Shown one piece after another: positions 18,546-29,040 of a stretch of 64,000 nt of DNA. The notes beneath the pieces are model-generated. The model was not told the DNA's origin. It worked only from the letters and a program-made list of their open reading frames with translations, and did no database searches. The DNA lies in the NCBI RefSeq assembly GCF_015218165.1, contig NZ_CP048659.1, positions 2,728,001 to 2,792,000 on the forward strand, written 5' to 3'. A program made the position numbers and the translations under genes. This DNA comes from Acinetobacter piscicola. GTDB lineage: Bacteria; Pseudomonadota; Gammaproteobacteria; Pseudomonadales; Moraxellaceae. How positions within the stretch are numbered: the stretch's first letter is position 1; every line of letters begins with the position of its first letter.

Positions 18546-19464
18546 GTGGCACCATAATATTTAACGCATTTTTTTCAACATGTAATTTTAAAGGCGTCGT
18601 CATTTCAACAATTTCACCATCTAATGCAACGGTAAGTTTAGGCTTTTTTGAATAGACAATGACTTTTTGTGCACCAAAACTATACACATCTGAAGCATTT
18701 TCCAATTTCCCACGTATGGTTTGAAACAACGTTTTAAATAAAGTGGCTTTGTCTCCTTTGGCAATCACGACCCCTGCAATCAAACCAACCTCAGCACATT
18801 TGGCAATTTTTAATTTCATTTCTTGTAATTGCAACTGATTATTTCCAAAGAAAATTAAGGGTGTTTTAACAGGATACTTCTGTCCATCCACTTGTACTTC
18901 TAATTTTAATTCTTTACGATCTCGAATTAAGACATCTAAACCTGAAGTATAAGCATTTAGAGGGAATCTCCCCCATTTTCTATTATAAATTTCGCGCTTT
19001 TTAATAAAGAGCGGATATAAACCTAAACTGGCATTATTTAAATAAATCTGATCATTAATACACGCAACATGCACTGCACGGGGTTGCCCTGTAGCAATGA
19101 CTTGTGCTGCCTTTAAAAGGTCTAAGGGAATATTTAACACCCGTGCAACATAGTTAAATGTTCCCAAAGGTAAAATTCCCATGGGAATATCGTGATGCAT
19201 CAACTGAGATGCCACCGCATTCAAGGTACCATCGCCACCTGCTGCAACGATGATCCCTTGATGTGCATATTGATGATGGCGCTGAAAGACCTCCTTCATC
19301 AAACTTTGAATATTGGGTTGAGATGAAATTTCGAAAACTTGAATTTCAAAACCATGCAATGTCCAAATCGTCATCATTTCTTCATAGAAGTGTTCTTTAT
19401 GTCGAGCATGAAATCCCGACTTTTCATTATAAATAAGTGAGAGGGGTCTTAACTGAATGTTCAT
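18526..19464 (-). CDS. Diacylglycerol kinase-like lipid kinase (DAGK catalytic domain)
   Basis: A 312-aa protein of the YegS/BmrU/DgkB type. It begins with the nucleotide-binding half (LIYNEKSG at about 10-17; AAGGDGTLNAVAS with GGDGT at 76-80; MGILPLGTFNYVARVLNIP). A beta-rich C-terminal half contains LDGEIVEMTTPL. Such enzymes phosphorylate diacylglycerol or related lipids; the exact substrate is unknown. It overlaps the downstream phosphoesterase, forming a two-gene unit. Confidence 0.85.
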   Translation of the reverse strand: MNIQLRPLSLIYNEKSGFHARHKEHFYEEMMTIWTLHGFEIQVFEISSQPNIQSLMKEVFQRHHQYAHQGIIVAAGGDGTLNAVASQLMHHDIPMGILPLGTFNYVARVLNIPLDLLKAAQVIATGQPRAVHVACINDQIYLNNASLGLYPLFIKKREIYNRKWGRFPLNAYTSGLDVLIRDRKELKLEVQVDGQKYPVKTPLIFFGNNQLQLQEMKLKIAKCAEVGLIAGVVIAKGDKATLFKTLFQTIRGKLENASDVYSFGAQKVIVYSKKPKLTVALDGEIVEMTTPLKLHVEKNALNIMVPHVTSSV

Positions 19465-19871
19465 AATTCATTTATTTTTAGAGTAACTTGTTTATTTTTG
19501 ATGTTTTTTTAAGCGTTTAAAAGTACCTTTATGTAAAATTTGAATTAACACCATTTATTTAATCAATAATTATCCTTAATCATGTTTCAATAAATAAGCA
19601 TTGATAATTAAAAACATTTCTAAAAAAAATAATATACATTATTTTTATTGATATGATTATTTTCACAACAAAAAGACCACTATTTAATTAATAATCATTA
19701 GTTTATCAAAAATATTACTTTTAGTATCTTTTACGCCTTTAGTCTTATTTTTTTTATGAATATATGGTTTAATACGCCCACTTTTTTTCATACTTAAATC
19801 TAGATGAAGCACCCTTCATTTAGGTTTTATTTTGTACAGCACAATTGTACACTTTTGAGATAGGCCTCACC
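19465..19871 (+). other. Upstream region of pckG with paired TGTACA sites
   Basis: A 407-bp A/T-rich gap between divergent genes. Near its end two palindromic TGTACA hexamers (19833-19838 and 19846-19851) are spaced 13 bp centre to centre, just before the pckG start, and could be an operator. The rest shows only A/T tracts; no promoter could be fixed with confidence. Confidence 0.4.
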
Positions 19872-21704
19872 ATGACCCAAGTGAACGCACCAGAATTCGT
19901 TCGTCATCCCAAGCTGATTGCATGGGTTGAAGAGATTGCTAAATTAACTAAACCTGCAAAAATTGAATGGTGTGACGGAAGCGAAGAAGAAAATCAACGT
20001 TATATCGACTTGATGATCGCGAACGGCACTATGCAAGCTTTGAACCAAGAAAAACATCCTGGTTCGTATTTAGCGAATTCTGATCCGTCCGACGTAGCGC
20101 GTGTTGAAGGTCGTACATACATCTGCTCTGAAAAACAAGAAGATGCTGGTGCGACAAACAACTGGGAAGCTCCTGCAGAAATGCGTGCTCGTCTTAACGG
20201 TTTGTTTGATGGCGCAATGGAAGGTCGTACGATGTACGTTGTTCCTTTCTCTATGGGACCTTTAGGTTCTCATATTGCGCATATCGGTATTGAACTTACC
20301 GACTCTCCTTATGTTGCAGTAAGTATGCGTAAAATGGCTCGTATGGGCAAAGCTGTTTATGACGTGTTAGGTACAGATGGTGAGTACATCCCTTGTGTAC
20401 ACACTGTTGGTGCACCACTTGCTGAAGGTCAAAAAGATGTTGCTTGGCCTTGCAACCCTGAAAAATATATCGTGCATTACCCAGAAACACGTGAAATCTG
20501 GTCTTTTGGTTCAGGTTATGGCGGTAACGCATTGCTCGGTAAAAAATGCTTAGCATTACGTATTGCATCTTCTATGGGTCGTCAACAAGGCTGGTTAGCT
20601 GAACACATGTTAATCTTGGGTGTAACAAACCCTCAAGGTGAAAAACATTACATCGCAGCTGCATTCCCATCTGCTTGTGGTAAAACAAACTTTGCAATGT
20701 TGATTCCACCTGCAGGTTATGAAGGTTGGAAAATTGAAACTGTAGGTGATGACATTGCTTGGATCAAACCAGGTGAAGACGGTCGTCTATATGCAATCAA
20801 CCCTGAAGCTGGTTTCTTTGGTGTAGCACCAGGTACAAATACCAAAACCAACCCAAACTGTATCGCAACACTTCATAAAGATGTGATTTATACCAACGTT
20901 GCTGTCACTGACAACGGTGAAGTATGGTGGGAAGGTCTTTCTAAAGAAGTACCTGCAAACCTTACAAACTGGAAAGGTCAACCTCATACAGGTGAAGAAA
21001 AAGCAGCTCATCCAAATGCACGCTTCACAGTTTCAGCAGGTCAATGTCCTTCTATTGATGCTGACTGGGAAAATCCAGCAGGTGTTCCAATTTCTGCGTT
21101 CATCTTCGGCGGTCGTCGTGCAGACACTGTTCCTTTAATTTCAGAAGCATTTGACTGGGTTGACGGTGTTTATAAAGCTGCGACTATGGGCTCTGAAACG
21201 ACTGCTGCTGCAGTTGGTCAACAAGGTATTGTTCGTCGTGATCCGTTTGCAATGCTTCCATTTGCTGGTTACAACATGGCTGACTATTTCTCTCATTGGT
21301 TAGAGCTTGGTGAACAAGTTGCTGCTAAAGCGAAAGCTGCGGGTAACAAACTTCCAGGGATCTACAATGTAAACTGGTTCCGCCGTGATGCTGAAGGTAA
21401 CTTCGTATGGCCTGGTTTCGGTCAAAACATGCGTGTTCTTGAGTGGATCATTGACCGTTGTGAAGGTCGTGCGACTGCTGTTGATACACCAATTGGGCGT
21501 GTTCCAACATTTGAACAATTAAACTGGACAGGTTCTGACTTCACTAAAGAGCAATTTGAACTCGTAACCTCTCAAGACAAAGATCAATGGATCAAAGAAC
21601 TTGAAAGCCACACTGAATTGTTCAATAAATTGGGTGATCGTTTACCTAAAGCACTTAAAGCTCGCCAAGACGAACTTTTAGAAGCTGTTAAAAAATCTGC
21701 TTAA
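19872..21704 (+). CDS. pckG: Phosphoenolpyruvate carboxykinase (GTP)
   Basis: Converts oxaloacetate and GTP to PEP, CO2 and GDP, the entry to gluconeogenesis on organic acids. The 610-aa length and motifs fit the GTP-dependent class: the kinase-1 loop [13 protein letters not shown] (SACGKTN at 267-273), [36 protein letters not shown], and [11 protein letters not shown] near the C-terminus. The ATG at 19872 is chosen over an earlier frame start because AGG lies 7 bases before it and conserved residues begin there. A terminator follows. Confidence 0.97.
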   Translation: MTQVNAPEFVRHPKLIAWVEEIAKLTKPAKIEWCDGSEEENQRYIDLMIANGTMQALNQEKHPGSYLANSDPSDVARVEGRTYICSEKQEDAGATNNWEAPAEMRARLNGLFDGAMEGRTMYVVPFSMGPLGSHIAHIGIELTDSPYVAVSMRKMARMGKAVYDVLGTDGEYIPCVHTVGAPLAEGQKDVAWPCNPEKYIVHYPETREIWSFGSGYGGNALLGKKCLALRIASSMGRQQGWLAEHMLILGVTNPQGEKHYIAAAFPSACGKTNFAMLIPPAGYEGWKIETVGDDIAWIKPGEDGRLYAINPEAGFFGVAPGTNTKTNPNCIATLHKDVIYTNVAVTDNGEVWWEGLSKEVPANLTNWKGQPHTGEEKAAHPNARFTVSAGQCPSIDADWENPAGVPISAFIFGGRRADTVPLISEAFDWVDGVYKAATMGSETTAAAVGQQGIVRRDPFAMLPFAGYNMADYFSHWLELGEQVAAKAKAAGNKLPGIYNVNWFRRDAEGNFVWPGFGQNMRVLEWIIDRCEGRATAVDTPIGRVPTFEQLNWTGSDFTKEQFELVTSQDKDQWIKELESHTELFNKLGDRLPKALKARQDELLEAVKKSA

Positions 21705-21722
21705 TTTAGACAATTAAGTTAT

Positions 21723-21750
21723 AAAAGACCGCCAAGTGCGGTCTTTTTTA
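21723..21750 (+). terminator. Intrinsic terminator of pckG
   Basis: A 10-bp perfect stem (21723-21732 with 21738-21747) with a 5-nt loop, followed by T residues. Confidence 0.85.
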
Positions 21751-21804
21751 TTATAGATGAAACACCTATAAATTATTCAAACAACATTTTTAATGGGGAT
21801 CACA

Positions 21805-22167
21805 ATGAAAAAAGTTGTATTCATCAGTCTCAGCCTAGCACTTTGTTCTGGCTTCGCCTTTGCAAATGAAGATACATCATCAGCAATACAGTCATCACTT
21901 TGCTTATTCAGTGGCACACCGTCTGTAGAATTTAAAACAATTAAAAAAATTAAAGTTGGCAAAGGTACTTATGGTGGCTTTACCGACTTGTATCCACGCT
22001 TACACCAAATTGCTGACAAATATCAAGCCAATGCTGTAATTAACTACACAGCAAGTCAACGTTTTGGCTTTTGGCCTTGGCGCATTGTACGTCCTGTTGG
22101 CATGGGAACAATGGTAAAAATTAATACTGCATTTAATTGTAAAGCCCTTGGTGGAACAGAAATTTAA
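21805..22167 (+). CDS. Exported protein of unknown function
   Basis: A 120-aa product with a clear signal peptide (MKKVVFISLSLALCSGFAFA). The mature region of about 100 residues has two cysteines that could pair (LCLFSG and FNCKAL). A segment near the middle (ANAVINYTASQRFGFWPWR) resembles the small beta-alpha domains of YbjQ-like or heavy-metal-binding-type proteins, but I cannot place it firmly. The ATG at 21805 has GGGGA upstream, and the earlier in-frame ATG at 21793 lies within that ribosome site. Single gene. Confidence 0.65.
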   Translation: MKKVVFISLSLALCSGFAFANEDTSSAIQSSLCLFSGTPSVEFKTIKKIKVGKGTYGGFTDLYPRLHQIADKYQANAVINYTASQRFGFWPWRIVRPVGMGTMVKINTAFNCKALGGTEI

Positions 22168-22239
22168 TGTCAATTCAGGGGTGTTAACAACGCCCCTTCA
22201 CCTCACAATAAAACCACTTAATAAAATATAAAGCTCTTC

Positions 22240-23757
22240 TTATGCAACATCTTTTTGCAGCCTTCTTTCATGTAGTTCAATCAAATATGTATTCAATGCT
22301 TGAATTTGTTCGCCATTGAACTCCAAATATAGCTTAGTTCTACGCTTTAAAATATCTTCACTCTTCATTGCCCATTCATGTTCAACCAAATAATTAACTT
22401 CTTGCGCATATAAACCAAAGCCAAAATCCTGTCCTAATTCTTGAGCATGATTAATATGCGCTAAAAAATTCCAGACACGTGTACCATAAGCATGTGCCCA
22501 ACGCATTGCTGTTTCTTTTGCAAGTGCTTTAACTTTGACTAAAATCTGCTCCACCAATGTATCAACTGAATGTAAATTTTCAGCACCAGGAAGCAAAGCT
22601 TTTTCAGTCCATGCTTGACCAACCGCATTAAAAAATGGTTGAATTTTTGCTAAAGCAGCTTCTGCCAACTTACGATAGGTGGTAATTTTCCCACCAAAAA
22701 TCACCAAGAGTGGTGCCTGATTGACATCATCATCTAACGTTAAGGTATAGTCTCGTGTAACTGCGGCAGCTTGGTCAGACTCATCATCACAGAGCGCTCG
22801 CACACCAGAAAATGTATGCAAAATATCAGCTTGTGTCAGTTGTTTTTTAAAGTGATCATTACAGACATCGAGTAGATATTCAATTTCATCTTGGGTAATC
22901 TCAACCCGATTCGGATCTGCATGATATTCCTGATCTGTCGTACCAATTAAGGTAAATTTTTCTAAATATGGAATCGCAAATACGATGCGCTGATCATCAT
23001 TTTGCATGATAAAAGCTTTATCTTCAGGGTACATTTTAGGCACGATGATGTGACTACCTTGAATCATACGAATTGCATATTCAGACTGGACTTGGACGAT
23101 ATGTTCTAAAAATTGCGTGACCCAAGCCCCCGTTGCATTAACTAAAACTTTAGCTTGGATGCTATAACTCCCTTTTGCGTTTTCAATGTCTATTTTCCAT
23201 AGTCCATTTTCTCTTTTTACAGCCGAACAGCGTGAACGTGTTACAATTTTTGCGCCTTTTTCTTTGGCTTGTAATGCATTTAATATCACTAAACGACTGT
23301 CATCTACTGCACAATCTGAATATTCAAAACCTTGGCTAATTTCATTTTTAAGTGGGCTATTCTCTGTGTGAAATTTCACATGTTTTGAGCCTGCTAATTG
23401 CTCTCTTTTGCCTAAATGATCATAGAAAAACAAGCCTGTCCGAATCAACCATGCAGGTCTTAAATGTGGTTGATGTGGCATGATAAAACGTAGTGGACGA
23501 ATAATATGCGGTGCTTTCGCCAGCAGCACTTCACGTTCAAGCAATGCTTCACGCACTAAACGAAATTCTTTATGCTCTAAATAACGTAAGCCACCATGAA
23601 TGAGTTTACTGCTCGCTGAAGAGGTATGACTCGCCAAATCGTCTTTTTCACATAAAAATACTGAAAGCCCGCGCCCAGCAGCATCATTTGCAATTCCAAC
23701 GCCATTAATTCCACCACCGATCACACAGACATCATATGTTGTTAAATGTTCTTGCAT
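22240..23757 (-). CDS. glpD: Aerobic glycerol-3-phosphate dehydrogenase
   Basis: FAD enzyme of the inner membrane that oxidises glycerol-3-phosphate to DHAP and passes electrons to quinone. The 505-aa product has the N-terminal FAD fold (VIGGGINGVGIANDAAGRG, residues 12-30), SSKLIHGGLRYLEHKEFRLVREAL, and ALCDDESDQAAAVTRDY in the GlpD-type C-terminal half. GlpQ at 10.2-11.3 kb could feed it. It has its own transcript; no glpK or glpF lies next to it. Confidence 0.94.
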   Translation of the reverse strand: MQEHLTTYDVCVIGGGINGVGIANDAAGRGLSVFLCEKDDLASHTSSASSKLIHGGLRYLEHKEFRLVREALLEREVLLAKAPHIIRPLRFIMPHQPHLRPAWLIRTGLFFYDHLGKREQLAGSKHVKFHTENSPLKNEISQGFEYSDCAVDDSRLVILNALQAKEKGAKIVTRSRCSAVKRENGLWKIDIENAKGSYSIQAKVLVNATGAWVTQFLEHIVQVQSEYAIRMIQGSHIIVPKMYPEDKAFIMQNDDQRIVFAIPYLEKFTLIGTTDQEYHADPNRVEITQDEIEYLLDVCNDHFKKQLTQADILHTFSGVRALCDDESDQAAAVTRDYTLTLDDDVNQAPLLVIFGGKITTYRKLAEAALAKIQPFFNAVGQAWTEKALLPGAENLHSVDTLVEQILVKVKALAKETAMRWAHAYGTRVWNFLAHINHAQELGQDFGFGLYAQEVNYLVEHEWAMKSEDILKRRTKLYLEFNGEQIQALNTYLIELHERRLQKDVA

Positions 23758-24103
23758 TGCCTTCCCCTTTTAACCGTGATCGTGAAATAGTTTTATTGTT
23801 TATATTTTAATATCTGATTCAATCTAACACAGTTTCAACATTTTTCTGTTATAGCATGCAATTTTTTAATACCTGATTTTCCATCAGCATCCTCCGTTTT
23901 TATTCTCTGATTGATATTTATTTTAGATCAATACACATGCTCAATTACAAAGCAAATTTACAACTAAAGTCGAATGACTTCTCAAAAACATCGGCGTATA
24001 ACGATCTTTGTAAATCTCCCTTTCCCACAAAATATATTTTTTTGAGTTTTCCTTTAGAGAATTTAAAAGGATGTATTTTGCCAACATTTCTTGGAGAATT
24101 GTT
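23758..24103. other. Divergent intergenic region glpD / MHS transporter
   Basis: About 350 bp, A/T-rich. It should hold both promoters, but no convincing -35/-10 pair or operator stood out. Plus-strand reading frames inside it lack homology-like features. Confidence 0.4.
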
Positions 24104-25423
24104 GTGTCAGAATCTTCCACTCAAGTTGCAACTGCGCCACTTGATAATAAAACACGTTTTAAATCAATCCTTGGTGGTTCAGCAGGTAACCTTGTTGAAT
24201 GGTATGATTGGTACGTATATGCTGCGTTTACCCTTTATTTTGCATCACAATTTTTTCCAGACGGTAATAATACAGTCAAGCTCTTACAGGCAGCGGCTGT
24301 TTTTGCTTTAGGTTTTTTAATGCGTCCTATTGGCGCATGGATTATGGGAATTTATGCAGATCGCAAGGGCCGTAAAGCAGGTTTAACTCTCTCTGTTTCG
24401 CTCATGTGTGTCGGCTCCCTTCTGATTGCCTGTGCGCCAACCTATGATTCTGTTGGGATGCTAGCACCTGCCATTTTATTGTTTGCACGTCTTATTCAAG
24501 GCTTAAGTGTAGGTGGTGAATATGGCTCAAGTGCAACATATTTGACCGAAATGGCAGGAAAAAATCATCGTGGTTTCTTCTCAAGTTTCCAATATGTCAC
24601 CTTAATTTCAGGTCAACTTTTAGCATTATGTGTGCTGATCTTATTACAACGTACTTTAAGTGAAGAAGCATTGTATGCTTGGGGCTAGCGTATTCCGTTC
24701 CTTATCGGTGCATTACTTGCCATTGTCGTATTTTGGATTCGTCGTGGTTTAGTTGAAACCGAGTCTTCAAAAAAAGCCCAAGAACAAACTAAAAATGGTG
24801 GTGAAAAATCAGGTGCTTTGGCTTTATTTACCAAATATCCTAAACAAGCTTTCACTGTGATTATGCTCACCGCTGGGGGAACTTTAGCATTTAATACCTT
24901 TACCACCTATTTACAAAAATATTTAGTCAATACATCAGGTTTTGAAAAAACCACAGCCACTGAAATCACCACTGCCGCTATTTTTATTTTTATGCTTATT
25001 CAACCTGCTGTTGGTGCATTGTCAGATAAAATCGGCCGTAAACCCATTATGATCGCCTTTGGGGTACTCGGTGTAATATTTACTGTACCGATTTTCAACC
25101 ACTTAGGTTCAACAACAGATACAACCACGGCGTTCTTGTTATGTATGAGCGGCATGATCATTGTGACAGGTTATACCGCAATCAATGCCGTTGTAAAAGC
25201 TGAATTATTTCCACCCCATATTCGTGCTTTAGGTGTCGCATTGCCTTATGCAATTGCCAATACTTTATTTGGGGGAACAGCCGAACTTGTGGCCTTAAGT
25301 TTCAAAAATGCAGGACATGAAAATTATTTCTTTTATTACATTACATTTATGATTGGCTTATCTCTCATCACATATATCTTTATGCGTGACACCAAAAAAC
25401 ACAGTTTAATCACTGATAATTAA
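24104..25423 (+). pseudogene. MHS-family MFS transporter (KgtP-like), interrupted by an amber codon
   Basis: A metabolite/proton symporter of about 439 codons, resembling alpha-ketoglutarate permease: [17 protein letters not shown] near the start, [11 protein letters not shown] in the TM2-3 loop, [19 protein letters not shown], and DKIGRKPIMIAFG in the second half. A TAG at 24686-24688 splits it into 194 residues plus the remainder. Both halves are in the same frame and otherwise intact. The expected residue at WG-x-RIPFLIG is Trp (TGG), so one G-to-A change explains it. The GTG at 24104 has GGAG 7 bases upstream. Either a recent null allele, a sequencing error, or readthrough. Confidence 0.85.
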
Positions 25424-25583
25424 TTGAATATTCACCTATATATCGATTAATTTAAAATCAAACATATGGCTTTTTAAAGCGTATTGCTCAAAAGTCATAT
25501 GCTTTGAATAAGCAAATCAGTCATCGTTAAATCTGTAGAGCTATGGCATACTTAAAACAATAATAGTGTGGAACTGACTAAAG

Positions 25584-26012
25584 ATGAAAAAAATTGGATT
25601 ATTAGGTTTAGGATTCGTTATTTTAGGGTTAAGCGCTTGTCAAACTACCCCACGCCAATATAACGGTGTCACGGGTTATCAAATTGAAAATCAAACCGCA
25701 ACTTCAGCAACAATTGCCTATACATTAGCAGGTCGAGCAAACCAACAACTTGATGCCAATAAATTACAACGTGCTTGCCAAAAAGTTTTGGGAATGCATA
25801 AAAACTATAAAATTTCAGTACTCAGTGCCAATGAAATCGCAAATCCTGCTGCAATTCCAGAAGAACAGTACGGCGTACAATTGGGGCATTCACGTACATC
25901 TGTTGGCTTATCCAACACCCAAAGCATGAATAGCAGTGAAAATTATGCCACACGTCAGGCACTTGAAACACGCCCAAGTACCTTACATGTCGTGCGCTAT
26001 ACCTGTTCATAA
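25584..26012 (+). CDS. Small lipoprotein of unknown function
   Basis: A 142-aa product with a lipoprotein signal peptide (MKKIGLLGLGFVILGLSAC, Cys19 in LSAC). The mature part is polar with repeated Thr/Ala/Gln stretches and two later cysteines (RACQKV and the C-terminal YTCS). I do not recognise a named domain. It is a single gene followed by a strong terminator. Envelope location is inferred from the lipobox. Confidence 0.7.
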   Translation: MKKIGLLGLGFVILGLSACQTTPRQYNGVTGYQIENQTATSATIAYTLAGRANQQLDANKLQRACQKVLGMHKNYKISVLSANEIANPAAIPEEQYGVQLGHSRTSVGLSNTQSMNSSENYATRQALETRPSTLHVVRYTCS

Positions 26013-26031
26013 ATTTCTTGCTGCTAGACAT

Positions 26032-26060
26032 AAAAGCGCAAACTGATTTGCGCTTTTATT
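26032..26060. terminator. Intrinsic terminator after the lipoprotein gene
   Basis: An 11-bp perfect stem (26032-26042 with 26047-26057), 4-nt loop and T run lie between convergent genes. Confidence 0.85.
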
Positions 26061-26087
26061 TTTACAAACACTCACCACATCTTCTCA

Positions 26088-28181
26088 TTATTCAAAATAT
26101 ACCGTTTCTGTATCTTTTAATTGCATAAATTGCGCAGCAATATGCAGCATCCAGTCAGGAATATGTTCTTTGCCCTGCTTTAATTTTTCTTCAAAGCGAG
26201 ATTTGGCAAAAAATATCCCCGATGGCTTATGCCATTTTTCAAATAATTCCCGATATTCCTCTTCATCTGGTGCAAGTTGCAAAGCTTGATCGATCCAAAA
26301 CAATGCCAAATAGCGATTTTTTTCAATTCCCATACCATCTTCACAACTAAAAGCATATAAATATGCCAACCATGCATGTTGCTCATAATCTTGATGCAAC
26401 ATGATTTCAGGGATAATCTCCTGTAAAAGGCGCTGTTGCTGTTCGAATGTACCTTCATTATTCATGAGGTGAATATAAGAACTAAATACCTGACTTTGTT
26501 TTAATTGTGCTGCCTGCTCTAATTGCTGCAAAATAGCTTGTACTTGTGTTTGCGGCTTGCTGTCTTGCGCCATCAACGTGTTATATCGCTGTAAAGCCTG
26601 CTCAGCAATTGCTTCTGGATGCCCCAAAGCAACCGCTTGTTCTAACCATTGTCGAGACAAGTCCTCATCACGGTAGTGTGCCATTTCACTATGTTCACCA
26701 AAACCTTGACCTTTTAACAATAGACTGAGCTCATAGGCACTATGTGCATGTCCCTGCACGGCCAATGCACACAAAATTTTATGTACCGTCACATATTGAC
26801 GATCAACATAAAACAGTCGCAAAGCATATTCAGCCGTATAGGTACTGTTTGCATCATCATGTGCAATGACTTTTTCAGGGTCTAAAACGTATTCGCCTTT
26901 ACGGAATCCCCAAATACCTGCCTCAGAAGCTGCTGCTACAATCGTCATGATAAATGCACTATCTTCAAAAGGCTGCACCAAACTCAATAGACGATAACGT
27001 AAATGCAGATGATCTTGAATAATTTCAGGAAATTTGACAAATAACCAACACAGATTGCTCACCAAACGTTCATGTGCATCTACTGCCCAAAATAAATCAT
27101 ACTCATGCTCTTTCAGTAAAAAATCGACCACTTCAACCAAACGTTGCGCAAAATGCGAACTTCGCCCATAAAGTTGCTGCTCATCATTGGTTATATTCCA
27201 CTCTAAAAAGCGTGTATATTGCAGTAGCACCTCTGTATGGCGAAAATTATTTAAGTCAAACTGAATAATGTCTTCAAATAATTTTTCATATTGCAACACA
27301 CGTGCTTGATCTGAAATATTAGGATATTCACATTCCAACCAATCATAATATTTGGTAATTAATAACTCATTAAATTTTTCTTGTGGCAAATTTTGACAAA
27401 TTGGACTTTGTAAAAATGCATCTATGCTGTCATGTTCATGACCATACCAACGTGGGTATAAATAATAAACATAATTTCTCAAGATTGGACTAAACGCTGC
27501 ATCGCATGCCAAAGCTCGATTTAACCAATACAACACAGGATATTCTTTTTCTTCATCACTAGGTGCAGGCAGTTGACTCGGCACACGCAGATTTTGTGGA
27601 ATAGCCTGCCCTAAACTGTGTAAAAATGCCAAACTTTCAGCACTGTAATGCTCTTGTGCAGAAACAACATGAGTGCTATTCCAAAACCAATACGGCAAAC
27701 GCAAAAAACCGGTTAATTGTAATAAGCTTAAATACACCCAAGGACATTTATCATCAATTTCAATCGCTTGCATGCACCAATAAAAAGACATATCTTTGGC
27801 AATTTCTGCCCGATCCCATGCTGCTTGGCTAACAGTATGCGCATAGTCTGAGCCACGTTCTGCTGAAGCAATATTGCTCCAAAGCTGCCCTAACAAATAA
27901 GCACTATATAAACTGGGTGCTTGCTGATGCCATAGATTGAACTGCGCAGCAAGCTGCTGCTGATCCCAATGGGCTATATTTTGAAACTTTTCCACCTCAC
28001 ACCATTCAAAAAACTGCTGTTGAATGGGTAAATTAGACTTTACTTTAGCCTGTAAACTGATGGGATAAATCGCATCATAAAAATGATTTAATTGAGTAAA
28101 TTGTGCATTTTGAAATAGATTCAACATGTGCTGTAAAATCTCTCGATATTCACGCAATTCTAATTTTCTTTGTTCGAGCAT
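26088..28181 (-). CDS. Large alpha-helical repeat protein (Sel1/TPR-like)
   Basis: A 697-aa, all-helical, acidic protein without signal peptide or membrane segment. The C-terminal third contains Sel1-like units (AYELSLLLKGQGFGEH, QWLEQAVALGHPEAIAEQAL, WLAYLYAFSCEDGMGIEKNRYLALFWIDQAL), which normally act as protein-binding scaffolds. The N-terminal two thirds show further helical pairs with Trp and Tyr, reminiscent of DUF4034-type proteins, but that name is a guess. The ATG at 28181 is preferred to the start of the longer frame, whose first 30 codons look non-coding. Function unknown. Confidence 0.7.
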   Translation of the reverse strand: MLEQRKLELREYREILQHMLNLFQNAQFTQLNHFYDAIYPISLQAKVKSNLPIQQQFFEWCEVEKFQNIAHWDQQQLAAQFNLWHQQAPSLYSAYLLGQLWSNIASAERGSDYAHTVSQAAWDRAEIAKDMSFYWCMQAIEIDDKCPWVYLSLLQLTGFLRLPYWFWNSTHVVSAQEHYSAESLAFLHSLGQAIPQNLRVPSQLPAPSDEEKEYPVLYWLNRALACDAAFSPILRNYVYYLYPRWYGHEHDSIDAFLQSPICQNLPQEKFNELLITKYYDWLECEYPNISDQARVLQYEKLFEDIIQFDLNNFRHTEVLLQYTRFLEWNITNDEQQLYGRSSHFAQRLVEVVDFLLKEHEYDLFWAVDAHERLVSNLCWLFVKFPEIIQDHLHLRYRLLSLVQPFEDSAFIMTIVAAASEAGIWGFRKGEYVLDPEKVIAHDDANSTYTAEYALRLFYVDRQYVTVHKILCALAVQGHAHSAYELSLLLKGQGFGEHSEMAHYRDEDLSRQWLEQAVALGHPEAIAEQALQRYNTLMAQDSKPQTQVQAILQQLEQAAQLKQSQVFSSYIHLMNNEGTFEQQQRLLQEIIPEIMLHQDYEQHAWLAYLYAFSCEDGMGIEKNRYLALFWIDQALQLAPDEEEYRELFEKWHKPSGIFFAKSRFEEKLKQGKEHIPDWMLHIAAQFMQLKDTETVYFE

Positions 28182-28298
28182 TTTCAAATTCTTCGTATGT
28201 AAGCTTAAAATTATTGATCGTTTAAAAGGTATAACTGCATCACAATACGGTGAGCTTGAGCAATCTAACAAGAATTCTTGTCATAAAAAAGACGCTTT

Positions 28299-28967
28299 TT
28301 ATAGCGTCTTGTAAAAACTTACATTGCGAAACTCTTTGGCTTCATCTAGATCTGGCCAAGTCGTGGCACTACGTTCATCCAACTTTTGATAATGAGGATG
28401 ACTAAAATTTTTCACGCGACTGTCCGCCACCCAGACTTCTGGGGAAAATTTTAAAAATTCATCCAAGAAAAAACGATTACATTGATCGTATAAAACATCC
28501 GCTGCAAGCAACACATCAACCTGCTCTGCTCGATATAAATCATCTAAATATTCCAGTTCTACATCATTCAGCAAGGCATTTTCACGACATGCATCTAGAC
28601 TAACTTGGTCAATATCACAACAGATCACACGCTTTGCACCTGCCATTTTCGCAGCAATCGCAACGACGCCTGAACCAGCACCAAAATCCAACACGACTTT
28701 ATCTTTGACATGATGAGGCTCAGCAAGTAACCATTGCGCCATTGCCAAACCTGAAGCCCAACAGAAGATCCAATACGGCGTATCATTCCAAATACGACGA
28801 ATTACTTCATCATCTAAACGATCGGTTGGAAATACAGGCGGAATCAACCATAAAGAAATCGGTGTTTCAGGCAACTGCTGTGCAAGTAATTCACAGTGTG
28901 GAATCACTTCATGCAAAGCATCAAGTAAATGTTGCGGGGCTTTTGGCAATTGGAAAGTACAGCTCAT
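28299..28967 (-). CDS. Class I SAM-dependent methyltransferase (ETFB-lysine type)
   Basis: A 222-aa enzyme with motif I VLDFGAGSGVVAIAA (about 91-105), an acidic motif II CDIDQVS, and LLAADVLYDQCN (about 151-162), the post-II segment of the METTL20/Methyltransf_16 group, which methylates lysines on electron transfer flavoprotein or similar proteins. The substrate here is not proven. It is 73 bp downstream of folD on the same strand, with a REP-like element between. Confidence 0.75.
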   Translation of the reverse strand: MSCTFQLPKAPQHLLDALHEVIPHCELLAQQLPETPISLWLIPPVFPTDRLDDEVIRRIWNDTPYWIFCWASGLAMAQWLLAEPHHVKDKVVLDFGAGSGVVAIAAKMAGAKRVICCDIDQVSLDACRENALLNDVELEYLDDLYRAEQVDVLLAADVLYDQCNRFFLDEFLKFSPEVWVADSRVKNFSHPHYQKLDERSATTWPDLDEAKEFRNVSFYKTL

Positions 28968-29000
28968 GAGATTTCTTTTAATTCATTTTAATCTTGAAAG

Positions 29001-29035
29001 TCCCCCTCCTACTAGGAGAGGGTTAGGGTAAGGTA
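29001..29035. repeat. REP-like C-rich/G-rich hairpin element
   Basis: A C-rich block (TCCCCCTCCT), short spacer, then a G-rich block (AGGAGAGGGTTAGGGTAAGG) form an imperfect hairpin unlike the surrounding A/T-rich DNA. Similar short sequences are dispersed in many bacterial genomes. It may also act as a terminator after folD. Copy number cannot be judged here. Confidence 0.45.
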
Positions 29036-29040
29036 TTTTA

